Of a stretch of DNA of 64,000 bases, positions 24,003 to 36,780 are shown in pieces (position 1 is the first letter of the stretch; each line of letters begins with the position of its first letter). Source of the DNA: Catonia carolina (taxonomy: Eukaryota; Arthropoda; Insecta; Hemiptera; Achilidae); contig JAQMRL010000010.1 of assembly GCA_035578175.1 (NCBI GenBank), forward strand, positions 35,534,784-35,598,783, given 5' to 3'. A program made the position numbers and the translations under genes. The notes beneath the pieces were generated by a model, which was not told the DNA's origin, ran no database searches, and was given only the letters and a program-made list of their open reading frames with translations.

Positions 24003-25108
24003 TTGTACAGGACGCCAAGATTGGTTATAGAAGGTGCGCGGATCGACAGGAAGAGGCAGCTGACGTACCTTGGAGTTGAAGTGGACAGAGGTCTCACATT
24101 TGGACCTCATTTGATGAAGGTGTCAAAGAAGGTCGCTGTGGTGGCAGGGAACCTATCGCGGTTGATACCCAATGGTGGACCCAGAGAAAAGAAAAGAAGG
24201 TTGTATGCGAGTGTTGTCCATTCAATAAAGCTCTATGCAGTGCCGGCCTGAGTCGATGTGATGACAAAACAGGTACATAAGAGGCTGCTGTCGCTTCAGA
24301 GACAAGTGGCATTGAGAGTTACGGCGGCATACCGAACAGTTTTAGCGGGTGTGTAATGGTAGTTGCAGGCATACCCCCTATAGATTTGCTAGCCTGGAAA
24401 AGAAGTGAGATATCTAAAAAAAATGAAAACTGGGGAGAGAAGCCAGAAATAGACTTCTCTGGTGGTGGCAGGAGAGATGGGATGAAGAGGTGTCCGGTCG
24501 ATGGACACATAGATTGATTCCGGATCTAAAAAAATTGCTGAGATGGTGTACTGCGAGGTTGGTTATTACCTTACGAAGACATTGACGGGGCATAGTTGCT
24601 TTCGGTCGTATCTCCACGGGTTCAGACAATCAGATGAAGCAAGCTGTCTGGATTATGAGCCGGAGAAGGACAACGCAGTACATGCGATTTTCGACTGCAG
24701 AAGATGGAAACCAGAGAGAGAGGTTCTAAGGACCAAGCTTGGATCACCGATTAACCAGAAAATCTCTGTGATTTTATGATTGCAGAAGGAGAAAGATGGA
24801 AGGCCATGGAGGAGTTCATTCAGAAAGCGATGAAGAGCAGAGAGGCTCAGCTGCGTTAGTCCCAAAGGAAATCGCTCAAAAAGGGGGAAATGGGTGAAAA
24901 GAAGAGAAATCGCTGAGATAACGTTGTCCAGCTGATAAAGAATTTCCGGCTTGTTGTGAAGTTATGCCCGACGGTGATCCCGCGGCAAGTCGGGATGGGA
25001 TAGAAAGGAACTGAGAGGTTTTGGCGGATGAATACCTTCAGTAGAGCTTCGCATATCCCAGGCAAAGACCTGCCTGGGTACCGGTAAATTCGGTTTCCTC
25101 TCGTAAAA
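24003..25108 (+). mobile_element. R1-type LINE fragment: RT C-terminus, 3' UTR and A-tail
   Basis: A first open run (24003-24251) reads RKRQLTYLGVEVDRGLTFGP and VVAGNLSRLIPNGG. It then passes a stop to VHKRLLSLQRQVALRVTAAY, and after a frameshift to AGIPPIDLLAWKRSE. A further open run (24543-24779) has YYLTKTLTGHSCFRSYLHGF and HAIFDCRRWKPERE, with the C..C..H..C cluster of R1/TRAS elements. About 230 bp of 3' UTR with AGACCTGCCTGGGTACCGG leads to an A-run at 25106. R1 relatives insert in rDNA or other specific targets. This copy is 5'-truncated, broken by at least three frame disruptions, and GC-richer than its surroundings. Confidence 0.82.
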
Positions 25109-25746
25109 AAAATACAAAATTCTTTTATTGTAGAATTTTAAATTCTAGGAAATTTATGGAAGTTTTTATTGTACTTACTAGCTTCTGTTTGAATAATAGA
25201 TAGTGAGTAGTTTTAGAAAATGAAAACTTATTAGAAGTAGTGTGTTTGAAAAACATCTTCTTAGAACCAGCTAATGTAGTTTTCGTCGCCGGTAAACTCT
25301 CTCTGTTAGATATTTGTTTCAAGTCCTACCACTTGCTTATCTTATAAAACGTATAATTTATTCGGCTGTGGAAATATAATGAAAAAGCACAGAAATAACC
25401 CTAGTTTATGTTAAAATACCAAATAATTCAATAGCAGAAGAGATCTAAGAAACAACATTAGGAATACAACATTTATTCTTGAAAGTGATTTCTGAAATTA
25501 GCAGCTTGTTTCAATACGAAGATGGTAAAGGAATCATTATTACACTTATTATTTATATGTCAAATAACAATCATCTGTTAGGATCATATTTAAGAAATCC
25601 TAATCAGTTCTTCGTTACTTCATAAATTAAATTTTTTCCTGAGGAGTTATAAATTTATTAAATATTTTTTTACCACCGTAACCCATATTTTTCTACCGTT
25701 GTGTTTTAACTCAGCATAATAAATATACATTTATATTACTTGACCG

Positions 25747-25970
25747 TTTTTTTTTTGACATAAGTCTCTCGACTGGTTTGATGCAGTTCTCTAAGCTGTT
25801 CTATCTTGCGCAAGTCGTTTCATATCTATATAACTGTAACACCCTACATCTTTTGTAAATTACTTTATATATTCTAATCTTTGCCTCCCCCTACAATTCA
25901 CTTTCTTAATATTACCCTCCATTATTGATAGACCAATACCTGGATGTCTTAAGATATACCTGACCGTACC
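25747..25970 (-). mobile_element. LINE 3' end, family L-A, copy 2 (5'-truncated)
   Basis: The reverse complement matches the last ~215 bp of the 1875-2338 copy: GGAATA-type LEY block, CGCAAGATAGAACAGCTT, GAACTGCATCAAACCAGTCG, then an A-tail at 25747-25756. The copy is truncated just past the RHPGIGLS region and is too short to encode anything. Confidence 0.78.
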
Positions 25971-28900
25971 ATACAAAATTCAAGTTCTTATTACTTATGA
26001 CGAATATAATTGTGGTCTATTGTTTCATAATTTGACAGGCAGAGATGTTATGCGGCAGACGGTTTATAAATATATATTTTTTAACCTTAAGGCTAAAATA
26101 ATGGCGCAATATGTTTCGATTCCGGTTTTAGGTTCCACGTTAAGGCACTTTTTGCTGACACCAAGCAATGATACACTGAAAAGCTGGACGACATGTTATG
26201 TATGCTTGGTCCTTTTAAAGAATAAAAAATAACGTAATATTATACAACCACTATTTTAAAAAGTTCAATTCATGGTACAGTTGATATCTTCATTTATTTG
26301 TTATTATACAATCTTTGTGATTCAAAAGTAAAATATTTTGGAAAAAGTTCTTTTATTTATTAAAGTAGTAAGTATGTACAATTTAGGTTAAAATTTTTGC
26401 AAATTCCTCGTTTGAATACGAAGAAATGGTTTTTTTTAATGTTGTTCTTGGTTAAAATTACTTCAATCTTTAACGTTTTGATAGTAACTTAAAAATGGAA
26501 AAATATATAAATATCTTGTTTTACAAAGATTTACATCACGTTTTTAATTTGGAACAATTCAATTTGTATTAATTGATTAATTCGACATTTGATAAATATA
26601 TCTGACGACAGGTGATTGTAGTTTTCAAGGTCACTGGTGGGACGTTGCCACTTCATTGCTACGTTGCCACCACTTTCACAACTAAGGTATTGATGGTAGC
26701 AACTGCGTTAATATACGTATATTTTTCTGTATTGACTCTCTCAATTGGTAAACATATTACAATAGTTTTATCAATACCTATTTTAACTGTGAAATATTAT
26801 ACTGGATGATAGAGATTTATAAAGGAGTTGGTTTCTTTAAAATGAATATTACAAAGAATAATAACTGAAACGATTATTATATAAATTTTTAAATCTAATA
26901 AACATTCATTATCAACTGTACCGTTATAAATATTTTATTAAAAAATACTGAAAAGAAAATTATTACAAATTTTTATGTGAAATTATATAAGTACAAATAA
27001 GTATGTTTTATAAGAATGGTTCATACAAATAAATCTACCAAAAGTATTGATTGCTAATAAAAATGTTTTTGCAAAGTTATTGAAATTTTGAATTAAGTTG
27101 AGAATTGAGTGAAATTCCTCAAAGTTTTAAAGGTTCTGAAAATAAAATTAGTATTTTATACAATGGTTTGGATGATATCGTATTATTTTGTTCTGACCGT
27201 AATAAATAATACTTTTTAATACCGATTGAACGTTAGTATATTATTTTTTTCTAATAACATGCTGTCTCTGTTCTTTTCTAAAATTATGGTAAATGTAAAT
27301 TCATAAAATAGATCAGTATTATCTTGAAAGTAAATAACAACAGCACCAAAAGTTTTACTGTAATTGAAATTCTTGTTAAATGTTCAGGAATACTGAAGAA
27401 AATATTAACAAACTATTTAAAAACGTTTAAGGTAAAAAAAAACTCCTGTCTTACTACACGTTAACATAAAGGGACTTTTCCAAAAAATACTAAACAATTT
27501 TTTTTTAATTTTTATAAAAATTTTACTGAGGAATTATTTTACATTGGCTAAATTTTTCTGACATGATGAGTTTGACAGGAAGCTAGAACTTTATTTGAAG
27601 GTTTAAAAATTAAAAACTGGTGCTTTAATTTTTTCAAAAATTAATAATTTCCTAATTTTTTTCACGGGAAAAACACAGTATGTGTGCTCTATGTGTTTAA
27701 AATTTGGGGAAATTAACCTAGCAGGGTTCGAAAAAATGTTCCTAATGTGTTATAATAAAATTATCATATTTTTGGAAAGAAGCAAACTGTGTAGAACAAT
27801 GTGAGTTTCTGTGCAAATGTGCACTTATTACTTAATACATTAATTGTATATCATTTTTCAATTACAATTTTTAATGGATAAATCATTAATGATGAAATCA
27901 TTATTTTCTATAACAAATTTTGTTATAGAAAATAATAAGTATTATATTCATTTGGATTGGAAAATCCAAAATGTTTCAGACAGCGCCAAACTAAAAATAA
28001 ATTGTTTTTTTAATACTTTTGATTCCATTTTACCTTAGTAACTATTAACAAATTCCGACAAAATTCATGTTGAAAGGAAAAATTGAATGATGAAAGTATT
28101 TTTACTCTCGAAGAAGAATGATGTTAATATTTTTATTGGAAAATTTAAGGGTTTCAACATATTTGATAAACCCCTAGTTCTTGATTATATTCTTGAACAT
28201 ACCTAAATAACTATGGCCTTTAAAAAATTATTTTATTTTTACCGTCCAATGAATTTGAATATTTAGATTCATTCAATTGACATCTTTATTGGTTATAAAC
28301 ATAATTAATTTATTAATAAATATATTATTTCTCTCAATCATATCGTTTATTCAAATTTTCAATTATATTGCAAATAAATTATGAAAATTTCATTTAAATA
28401 AAAATTAATTAAAATTAACATAATATATTAAAGATTTACTTGGTTTTACTCGGAAATTATGAAGGATTGTATACATTTTATTAAAATTGAAACTTTCCAG
28501 TCTGTTAAGTGAAATGTATTTTCAGCAGATTTAATATTATTGAAATATTATTACTTAATGTAAAAATGGTTTAAATTTATGACATGCGATGATGTTATTA
28601 CCTTATTATTGACTAGTAATTGATATATTTATATTATTCAAAATAAGTTAGATTGTCCCAAATACGTATTCATAGTAGAAAAGGCATTCAAATAAAACAT
28701 ATTTATTGAGTTTAGTAACAAATTACTATTTTAAAATACATCTTTCATGTTATTTTTATTATTTGGCTACTATAGAGCGACGTCTGTTGTAGGTTATGTT
28801 TATTTATCTTAAAATGTGCATTTCATTTGTATAACTAAGTAAAAAATAATGAAATGAAAATAACTTGTAACTTATGGGTGCGCATATAATGAAATGTTCG

Positions 28901-31254
28901 TTTTAAGTATGTAAATGACAATACACTGCTTAAGAGAATATTCCGTAGATTAAAAAAAATAGCAAAATTAATAAAAAATCATGTTTTAAACACTTTTTAC
29001 TGTAAAACTTCAAGAACAAAATGTCAAAACTAATATCTAATTTCAATAGACATAAGAAGATGTATTTTCACCATTACTTTTTAACATCATTTTAGACTAA
29101 GTCATGAAGGAATTTGGAAAAATCTACCAAACAAAAAAAACACTAAACGTACAAAAGAAAGTGTAACTAGTTATTTAATGTTTTTCATTTGTGAATGATT
29201 TGGTTTTAAAAATATGGAAGAAGAATTTTTTGCATGTGGAACAATGAAAGGAAACTACAGAAGTTGTTGGTTTGAAAATTTCCTTGGGAAAACTCCAAAA
29301 TCATATCTTGTGGAAAGATATTTCTTAAAACAAAATCACCAAAATTAAATTGTTAGATAATTCAAATTCATTTAGTGAATTAATGGGAGAACCCATTACC
29401 CGTGCACTGCACTGCAATGTGGGGGAGAAATAGGAAATGGAAGGACTTCTTTTTCACTCCGAAAATCTTTATAACAAGAAAAATATTTTACGAAACGCCA
29501 AAATTACAAAATAGAATACAGTTTTTAAACCTACGATTCCGCGCATTATAGAAACAATATTCCAAGACAAAACACAATTGAAATAATATTTACAAACAAT
29601 GGGAAGAAAAATTCTTTGTAAGATTTATGGCGCAAATAATATAGAAATATGTTAGGCCTATGTGCACAATATTTCTCTTATTGTACTTTTCTCTTTTTTT
29701 TGATTGTTCAGAATTTGATTATGGACTCATTTAAAAATTTTCATAATGTTTTTTTAAACTGAAGATAATTTTTTCAGCTAGCAGTTATCATTGCACTTCT
29801 ACAATTAGTCCTCCTTAAAAACATATTTTATCCATTTTAGGGAATTCACTTGCCCATGGATACATATCTTGTATGAGACAATTCGCATACCATTCAAATC
29901 TGTCGTACATTTGACATCCAAAAATAAATAATTTTTCATTGTTTTTCTCAGCGTAAAGTTTAAGATGTATAAAACGGGTATGGCGTTATTGCACGGACAA
30001 TTTTGTTAAAAAATTTCTATTGCTGTTGATTGATATTTCTCTATTTGAAATTAACTTTTTTAAAGCAAAACATTATCATGAATAAAATGAGTTTCAAGTA
30101 TCAAAGTGAACGTTTTTAGAAAAATTTAATGTAATTTACTAAACATTTTTAGAAATATAAAAATTATTAGATGTTCTAAGAAAGAATTGAGAGTTATATT
30201 TTCTTTATCATAGCTTCTAGAAGAAGAAATTGTCACCCATCTTCAAAGGAGGTTGTGTTTTTAGTAGGTACGTTACCGTATTGTTAATGAGTGTGTCGTC
30301 CCGCCATTAAAACACAATAGTACTATTGATTATTTTTCTCTTTTCGTTATTGATTTTTTTGAAACTGTGAGAAAAAAATTGTTCATTATTTAAAAAAATC
30401 CTCTTACGGTTGAGATACCAAAGTTTTACTCCATTCAAATTTTATATACGCATCCATTACACCATAAAATAAATTGTTATAAACGTAAAATGTATCTAAA
30501 TACTAAGTAGTACATAACAATGTATAAGAACGTATGGACTATAAATAAAAATAATTTTAATTATCATTTAACTAAAATGTAATACGTGATGGGGTTAAAC
30601 AAAAATGTTATGGAATAAATTTGAGAAACAAGATAAGGTATCTTTGCTTATAATTAGAACTTTAAATTCTAGGATCATTAAATAATGAATTCTATGAGTT
30701 ATTGTTGATGAGCTTATATCACTGAAGAGACTAAGTATCCCCGTAAAGTCATATTTGGTGATGAGGTACTCAAGAATTTTGAGGACAAAAATCTTGTAAA
30801 TTATAATATTAGATAATATATGTGAGTTTCAGTGGGATGTATTAACAAACTGGTTTATCGCCTTCCTGGGTACACTACTCGCTTAATTTTTTCAGTACCA
30901 CTTCAAGAATTGTTGATTTTCAGAATTATATTTATATAAGAAGACACAGAAGTAATATACAACAATAATAATATATTTGCTGTTAGGTAGTTACCTGTTA
31001 GGTAATATACCTGTGAGTGGTTTAATCCCAAATGATTTTATTTTCCTAAGAATGACTTAAAAAGTAATTATACATGTATTGAGGAAGATATAGATATAAA
31101 ATATATTTCTTCAGGGTTTTCTTCAAGGAGTATCGTTTAGGCACAAGTGATTGAAAAACAACTTTAAATTTTCTGTTATGTTTAAATGATAAAGAGTTGG
31201 TTAGTCAGTCGAGTGTTGAAAGCTTTTGCATCTATATTTTATGTAGGTATATGT
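25971..31254. other. Long AT-rich stretch, no gene or clear repeat
   Basis: Over 5 kb with only the 37-bp palindrome at 27900 and scattered short direct repeats (TTACCTGTTAGGTA at 30980-31008). All ORFs are under 75 codons and look random. It is the longest stretch in the window without a recognised element. Confidence 0.55.
27900..27936. repeat. Perfect 37-bp palindrome
   Basis: ATTATTTTCTATAACAAA (27900-27917), one T, then its exact complement to 27936. A cruciform or stem of 18 bp with a single-base loop is possible. It stands alone in AT-rich DNA. Confidence 0.85.
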
Positions 31255-31612
31255 GTTGTTGTTTAGGTCATCAGCAGAAAGGGTGGTTTGAACCTCTAGA
31301 GGCTTTTTTAAGTGAAATGAGGAGTGAGGTGGTTTACAACTGCCTCCCTCACTGAGTGGAAAAGTATGCTTATCAGCATGCTAGGCCCTCTGAAAAGCAT
31401 CTACTTTCCAACCTGAAAATTACACCTTCACTTCCATTCACCACAAGGTCTAGCTGTATAATGACAAAATTCATTACTCTCAGAGGAGACAACTCTGGCT
31501 AATGTCTTTTACCCCTCTACCTCATCTGTTTTTAAATGCTTCAGTCATATAATTGGCTGACCATGTTATAAGAATCAGAACTAAATTTAACATTCCGTCT
31601 GCCTGTTATGGA
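31255..31612 (+). repeat. RepA interspersed repeat, copy 4
   Basis: Starts TTGTTGTTTAGGTCATCAGC and ends CTGCCTGTTATGG. The 3' third lacks the TTTTTTGTAGCCCTGGAACC segment present in other copies, so it carries an internal deletion of about 50 bp. It is followed 135 bp later by a SINE-C copy. Confidence 0.85.
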
Positions 31613-31746
31613 CATTTATACATGTATAATAAATTTAGCCTATTATAAAACCGTTTGTTCAATTTCACTAAACGATTAAACAGTGGAGTGACGGAGGATT
31701 GTTAGTTTTCAAAATTTTTTTATTTATTTTTTATTACTAATTTGTG

Positions 31747-32067
31747 TACGTTGCAATCTGTTCAGTTTAAAGACAATAAGCAACCCCATGACCCAATGAG
31801 ATGAAAATGATGTGTATGACGTGTAAATGAGATAAAGTCTTGTGCAGACCCAGGCCGACAATTCCTGAGAGAGTAACCATACTCTCTCACCATTGAACCC
31901 TTACCATCAAAGTACACCGATAACCACTGACTAGTATTGAAATCCGTATGAAAATAACTACCTTTACTAGGATTTGAACCAGGAACCTTCGTCTCCGAAA
32001 ATCAGCTGTTAAACAGCTGACTCGCGGCGATGATTTTATCTAGACCAACCTGGTGGGTTTTTAAAAA
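31747..32067 (-). repeat. tRNA-derived SINE, family S-C (longest copy)
   Basis: Read on the minus strand, the head is CCAGGTTGGTCTAGATAAAA, then CAGCTGTTTAACAGCTGATT. The B-box is CCTGGTTCAAATCCTAGTAA. A body of about 220 bp follows (ACCGGTGTACTTTGATGG-type block, TCATTTACACGTCATACACA, ATTGGGTCATGGGGTTGCTT) and ends at GATTGCAACGTACACAAA. Three shorter copies are at 8047, 19525 and 39176. Confidence 0.82.
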
Positions 32068-32302
32068 TATTGATGTTTATAAATTATCTAGACAGTTTTT
32101 ATATTCCCCTAATTTTGATAAATTCTTTTTTTTTTGGTTTTGGAACATATTGTTTCTTAAAATTTCAGCATAACTGTTTTCTTAATGCCACCTTCTGTAT
32201 TTCATATAAAAGATTAGAATTTCTTGTACAAACTTACGTGTCTCAAAAGTCTCAAGTGTTTTATAAAGACTTTTAAATTAATTATTTGTTCTTTAAGATT
32301 TG

Positions 32303-32560
32303 TTAATATTTTTTTGTAACATCGACGTTAGGGTATCTCAGGAGAGTTAGTGTGTACAGGTATTTCTTTACTTGTGTATAGTTGGCCAGGATGAGGAATG
32401 GAAGATAGTCAAATAGATTGCTTGAAGATAGACGGTTAGCAGATAGGCAATGTAGAGAATGTCTTGCAATCAGATGCGGACAGCTAAAAATAGGACATAA
32501 TGGATAGCAATCATGGAGTCCTACGTTCAACAGTAAATGCAAAGGGCTAGTTGATGATGT
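32303..32560 (-). mobile_element. Possible non-LTR retrotransposon C-terminal fragment
   Basis: A 79-codon minus-strand frame has a Cys/His cluster (LHDCYPLCPIFSCPHLIARH) followed by NLFDYLPFLILANYTQVKKY and an aliphatic end. The order 'CxxC...CP...H', then an aspartate/leucine segment, resembles the tail of I/Jockey-type reverse transcriptase ORFs. No catalytic domain is present and the match is weak. Confidence 0.3.
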
Positions 32561-35500
32561 CCCTTTAAGAGTTTAAGTAAACCCCATTTGAGTTTAGAAT
32601 TTTATTTAAGTTTGCAGACTATTTTGGAAACGAAATCTGTATTATTTGTCTAAATCTGATCTGCATCTTTGTTTGATATTTTAAAACAATTTCTTCTTAG
32701 ATTCTTTAGAGCTAGTGATTGATTGAACGATTAAAAGTTAAGTTAGAGGCATAATTAAGTATTTTATGTTATCTGAAATTTAGTCTTAATGATAATAAAT
32801 AAAAAAACTGAAGCTCAGAGCGAAAAAGTATATATTTTCCGTATTCGTTATGTTAAATATTTTGTAGGTATAACAGACAATTTATCAGTGAAATAAGCTC
32901 AAAATGATTTCGACTGTAAAAAACGATATTATTTATGTATGATTATAAATAACTAGTATAATTTTATGAACTTAAAATCCGTAAAATTTAACCTAAAACC
33001 CACTTAGAACTTAAATAATTAAAATTTTTATCTTATCACATTTTCCAATTAAAAAAGATAACAAACTTAATTATATTTACCTCAAACAATAGAAAACAAA
33101 TTAATTAAAATTATGAATAAAAGTATTTTCAATTCAATTCATAAAAAACCAATTAAACCTTAATTACTACAAAAACTAACCTGAAAAAATACAAAACCAA
33201 CAAATTATTTACAGTTACGTAATAAAATAATATCTAAATTAAATTTTATTAAAATTATTTACAATTAAAACTATTTACATTTAACTACAATTTTCTTTAA
33301 TAACGAGAACAAAAAAAAAAAACTAAGTAACAAATCATAGCAATATATGAATAACTATAAAATATTTGGTAAAAATTATAACTATGGGTTCTTTTCTGTA
33401 CTCATCAGAAATATTAGAAATAATTAAAAACATTATTTTAAATAATTTTTTTTAACGAAGACTACATAACAAATTTTGTTTGTTTGATTAATTGTAAAGT
33501 TGGTTTTAAATTATGTTTAAATTATGTCTAGATACATTAACTTAAGAAAATGTATAATATGCTAATGTTATTACTTATAATTTTTATGTAAAATTTTGAA
33601 AAAAAATTTTCTTTCAGTTTTTTTAACGGTTAAGATTATTGCAAGGCAACTTAAAAGTTCTTGAATGGGGATTTTTGATAAGTACAGGATAATCTATTGT
33701 TTTACCTCATTCCAACTTTATAGTCACATTGCATTGTTAATGTACTTAATTATCTTTTAGTATATGAATTAAAGTTTTTGATCAATTGCTATTGTGATAT
33801 GGAAACATAATCTATAATATTATATTTTAAATTCAGTTTGGATATCCCACCAATTTAGAATTGGTTGAGCAGACTGGTTTTTCTAGGAAAAATAAGGTTA
33901 TTTTTATCTTTTCTTAGAAACAATTACAACAGTAAATAAATACAACCAAAAGTCTTCACGATGCATGTAAATAATTTCCTGTTTTCGTCTTGATTCAGAA
34001 AATCACCCAATGGTAAACCTTCGTCTATGCTTTATTTCCTAAATCCCTAATCAGCTTCATTTTAATCACCTTTAGGTATTTTGTGGTAGGTGTCGGTTCG
34101 ATAGTATCGTGCCTCTAGATTCGTGTGATTTATTATTTTTAATGAAAACGAATGAATATTATTTTTAATGGTCATGTGTTGAGGTCTCAATGTATGATAT
34201 ATAAAAGGGATTGCATGTGATTAAACGTAGACATTTGTTTTGAAAAGCTTGTATCGTACGAGTATAAATTTGCTTGTATCATATAAATACTCGTATTTAT
34301 GTTACATATTTCACTGAACGATAGATTAGGCTCCGTACATAGCTTCACATCGGACAAATTAGAGAGTTGTAACAATTTAGTTTTGGGTAACTGGTAAGTA
34401 CGATCAATGGTGGAGTAGAGAGTACAAAGTTCTTAACCTATGATGTAACGAAATTATTTTTTATCATCTTAAGTCTTTAAAATGCCCGAATACTTAACTG
34501 TGTCAGTCTGATGTATTAGATTATTGATATAGTGTATTGATGGACAATTTTTCTGACGGATTGCGATCGTAATGTAGTTTTATTTTGTGTTATCAATTTA
34601 ATTTTCTTTAGTTTACACCAGCAAAAATTTATTTTTACTTTTCCCAATAATTACAAAATGTTTCTAATTTACCCACAGTTAATTTTTTCCCTAGAGAGAA
34701 TGGGTGTTTTCCATTTCACCGTAAATTTGTGGTGTATTAACAAATGGAGATTCCAAAAAAATGTACGTAATTAAAATTATTACATGATCAAGTTGGTAAT
34801 TTATTTAAAATGTATTTGATAAACACGAAAACCGAGGAGTATGTTTACAGAATCCATGTTTTGGCCTACAGTATTTTAACTAAAGCTAAGACTGTCGACA
34901 AAGATAATTTTTTATGGTTTTATAAACGTAGAATTTAAGTTATTGGATAATTTTACAGAATTCGTAAAACAGATTTTAAATGTTTTGTGAACAGTTTCAC
35001 GTTGTTAAAAATATTAAGATTAGAAATATTCAGACATTACTGTCGTAATTAAACACCGTGTGGTGACCAAGTGGAAGATCACTTTATTTTTCGTAGGAAA
35101 ACCAGTTTTTACAATTTCGGTAAGAAGCTTCATCTTCTAATTCATTGTAAACGAATTATAAATAATTGTTTCCATACGTTTTATGAATATGTTAACTTAA
35201 TATAATTGTCAGTAATTATTATTAAAATGTATCCGTATTACAATTATTTTCTGCGAAGATATTAAAATTATAATTATTATAATAAGTAATATTTGAGCGG
35301 AAAATTTTAACCTCCTGCCACGAGTTTTAACTCTGCAAGTCTGTTGTTATATTCAACGTTGAATTTCACTGATAAAATTTGTAACGTCTTATAATTATAA
35401 AATTGTCCACTATATTTAAAATTTTCGATATAACTTTTAAAATTAAATAAAAATGGAAAATATTTATGGCAGTGTGTAAACATTATATTTATAATGAAAT

Positions 35501-36514
35501 CTAAAAAGATTTCGTGATATCGGCAGCCAATAATCAATTTAATTAATTATTAATTACTTAAAAAATATAAAATTTAACGAAATAAAATGTATAAAATAGA
35601 AGAGACTTGAGTCCAGCAAGCGAATTGGAGACCGAGATTAGAATTCGAATTGTGATTAGTTGTCAGACAATAAAAATTCGATGACGTCTGCTGTCTTCAA
35701 CCAATGGAAAACTCTCCTCGCTTCTGCTGTAGTCCTTCGTCAGCGCGGCCTTCCAATCCGCCAGCGGCGACGACCCACGGGGCTCTAAAGTGCGGCATCG
35801 TCTGTGAACAATACAGTTAAAAAATAGATATTTACTATTTATGTATTCTAGTTCGTGAAGGCATTTAAAAGAAAATCTCACTGTCTACGTATGACATTCC
35901 GTGTCTGCTGTGTGATGGAAGAACGGATGACCCGACCTTAAGTTTTGAATATGCAGTACGTTGCTCAACAGTGCGTACTATGAGTTACAGCTAATCCTTT
36001 TAATCTTTTCTTTTGATGTCTTCCCGGAAAGTACCCGGTTAATGCCCAAGGTTCTCTTAAGGACCAGATCGGATGGTTTGGTGAATGATTGGGAAGGCCG
36101 CGTAAGTAGCATCTCATGTGTTTCTTTGCCGACAGGAAGTTCTTTTTCCTTTGGAGAGCTCGTTTGAACGATATACAGAGTGCACAGCTGAGCTCAAAAC
36201 TAGATCACTTTTTCGAACATCCTTTAATTGGGAGATTTATTGACCACCGTCCACGGGCAATAGGATAGGCTACGTTTTGCATTATATCTATGCCAGAAAA
36301 TTGAAATGTTTTTATATCAACCATTTCGCATGCAGTTATTTGTAAGATAAAAGTACTAAATAATTTTTCTTTTATAACCCAGGGATGTCTACAACAGGTT
36401 TGACTCAAACTCTATCATCCACATTTTTGTGGTAGGAAGGGTGTAAAAATTGCGGCCGAACAAAAATTACAAAGAAATATCGTAATTATTTATAATTCAT
36501 CATGTATTAAAGAC
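32561..36514. other. AT-rich DNA around the orphan exon
   Basis: 32990-33320 is strongly A-biased on the plus strand. The only coding-like signal is the exon at 35663-35801. A GC-moderate patch at 36040-36170 holds an ORF ending at 36167 without recognised homology. Confidence 0.5.
35663..35801 (-). CDS. Candidate terminal coding exon of an unidentified gene
   Basis: On the minus strand a pyrimidine-rich tract ends in TTGTTCACAG at 35802. It is followed by an open frame that begins with the second exon base and runs about 45 codons to TGA at 35665-35663. The frame reads CRTLEPRGSSPLADWKAAL, then TKDYSRSEESFPL, ending RRHRIFIV. Third codon positions in the first two thirds are mostly G or C (GGG TCG TCG CCG CTG GCG), although the surroundings are about 70% AT; this is the main sign of coding constraint. 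The last residues, IFIV, have the form of a hydrophobic class II PDZ-binding tail. No upstream exon or protein family was recognised. It could be the last exon of a gene whose other exons lie to the right on the minus strand, or a fragment of a mobile element. Confidence 0.4.
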
Positions 36515-36780
36515 GATAAAAATTAGAAAGCTTGAGTATTTGGAACATATAATGCGCAACGGGGAAAATATGGGTTGCTGCAATCTATATTACAAGGAGA
36601 AATAGCTGGAAAACGTAACGTGGGGGAGAAGACGTATTTCCTGGTTGAAAAATCTGAGAATGTGGTATTCGAAAACGATAACACAGCTGTTTCAAGCAGC
36701 GGTGGATAAGGTTCAGATTGTTAATATGGTAGCCAACATCCGGAACGGATAGAAACCTAAAGAAGAAGAAGAAGAAGATG
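36515..36780 (+). mobile_element. LINE reverse-transcriptase 3' end with (GAA)n tail (family L-B)
   Basis: The sequence reads RKLEYLEHIMRNGEN, GRRRISWLKNLRMWYS, QLFQAAVDKVQ and NMVANIRNG-stop, with one or two frame breaks near 36600. This is the standard C-terminal end of insect endonuclease-reverse transcriptases. It is followed by a GAAGAAGAAGAAGAAGA tract at 36758-36778 as the tail. It is 5'-truncated. Confidence 0.82.

Noticed and set aside
32990..33320. Strand-biased A-rich tract as a possible origin or terminator
   Set aside because: Simple compositional bias is common in this genome and no associated motif supports a function.
36089..36124. Mini-intron GTAAGT...GACAG in a plus-strand ORF
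   Set aside because: Only about 35 bp between donor and acceptor, too short for a normal intron, and the ORF has no recognised homology.
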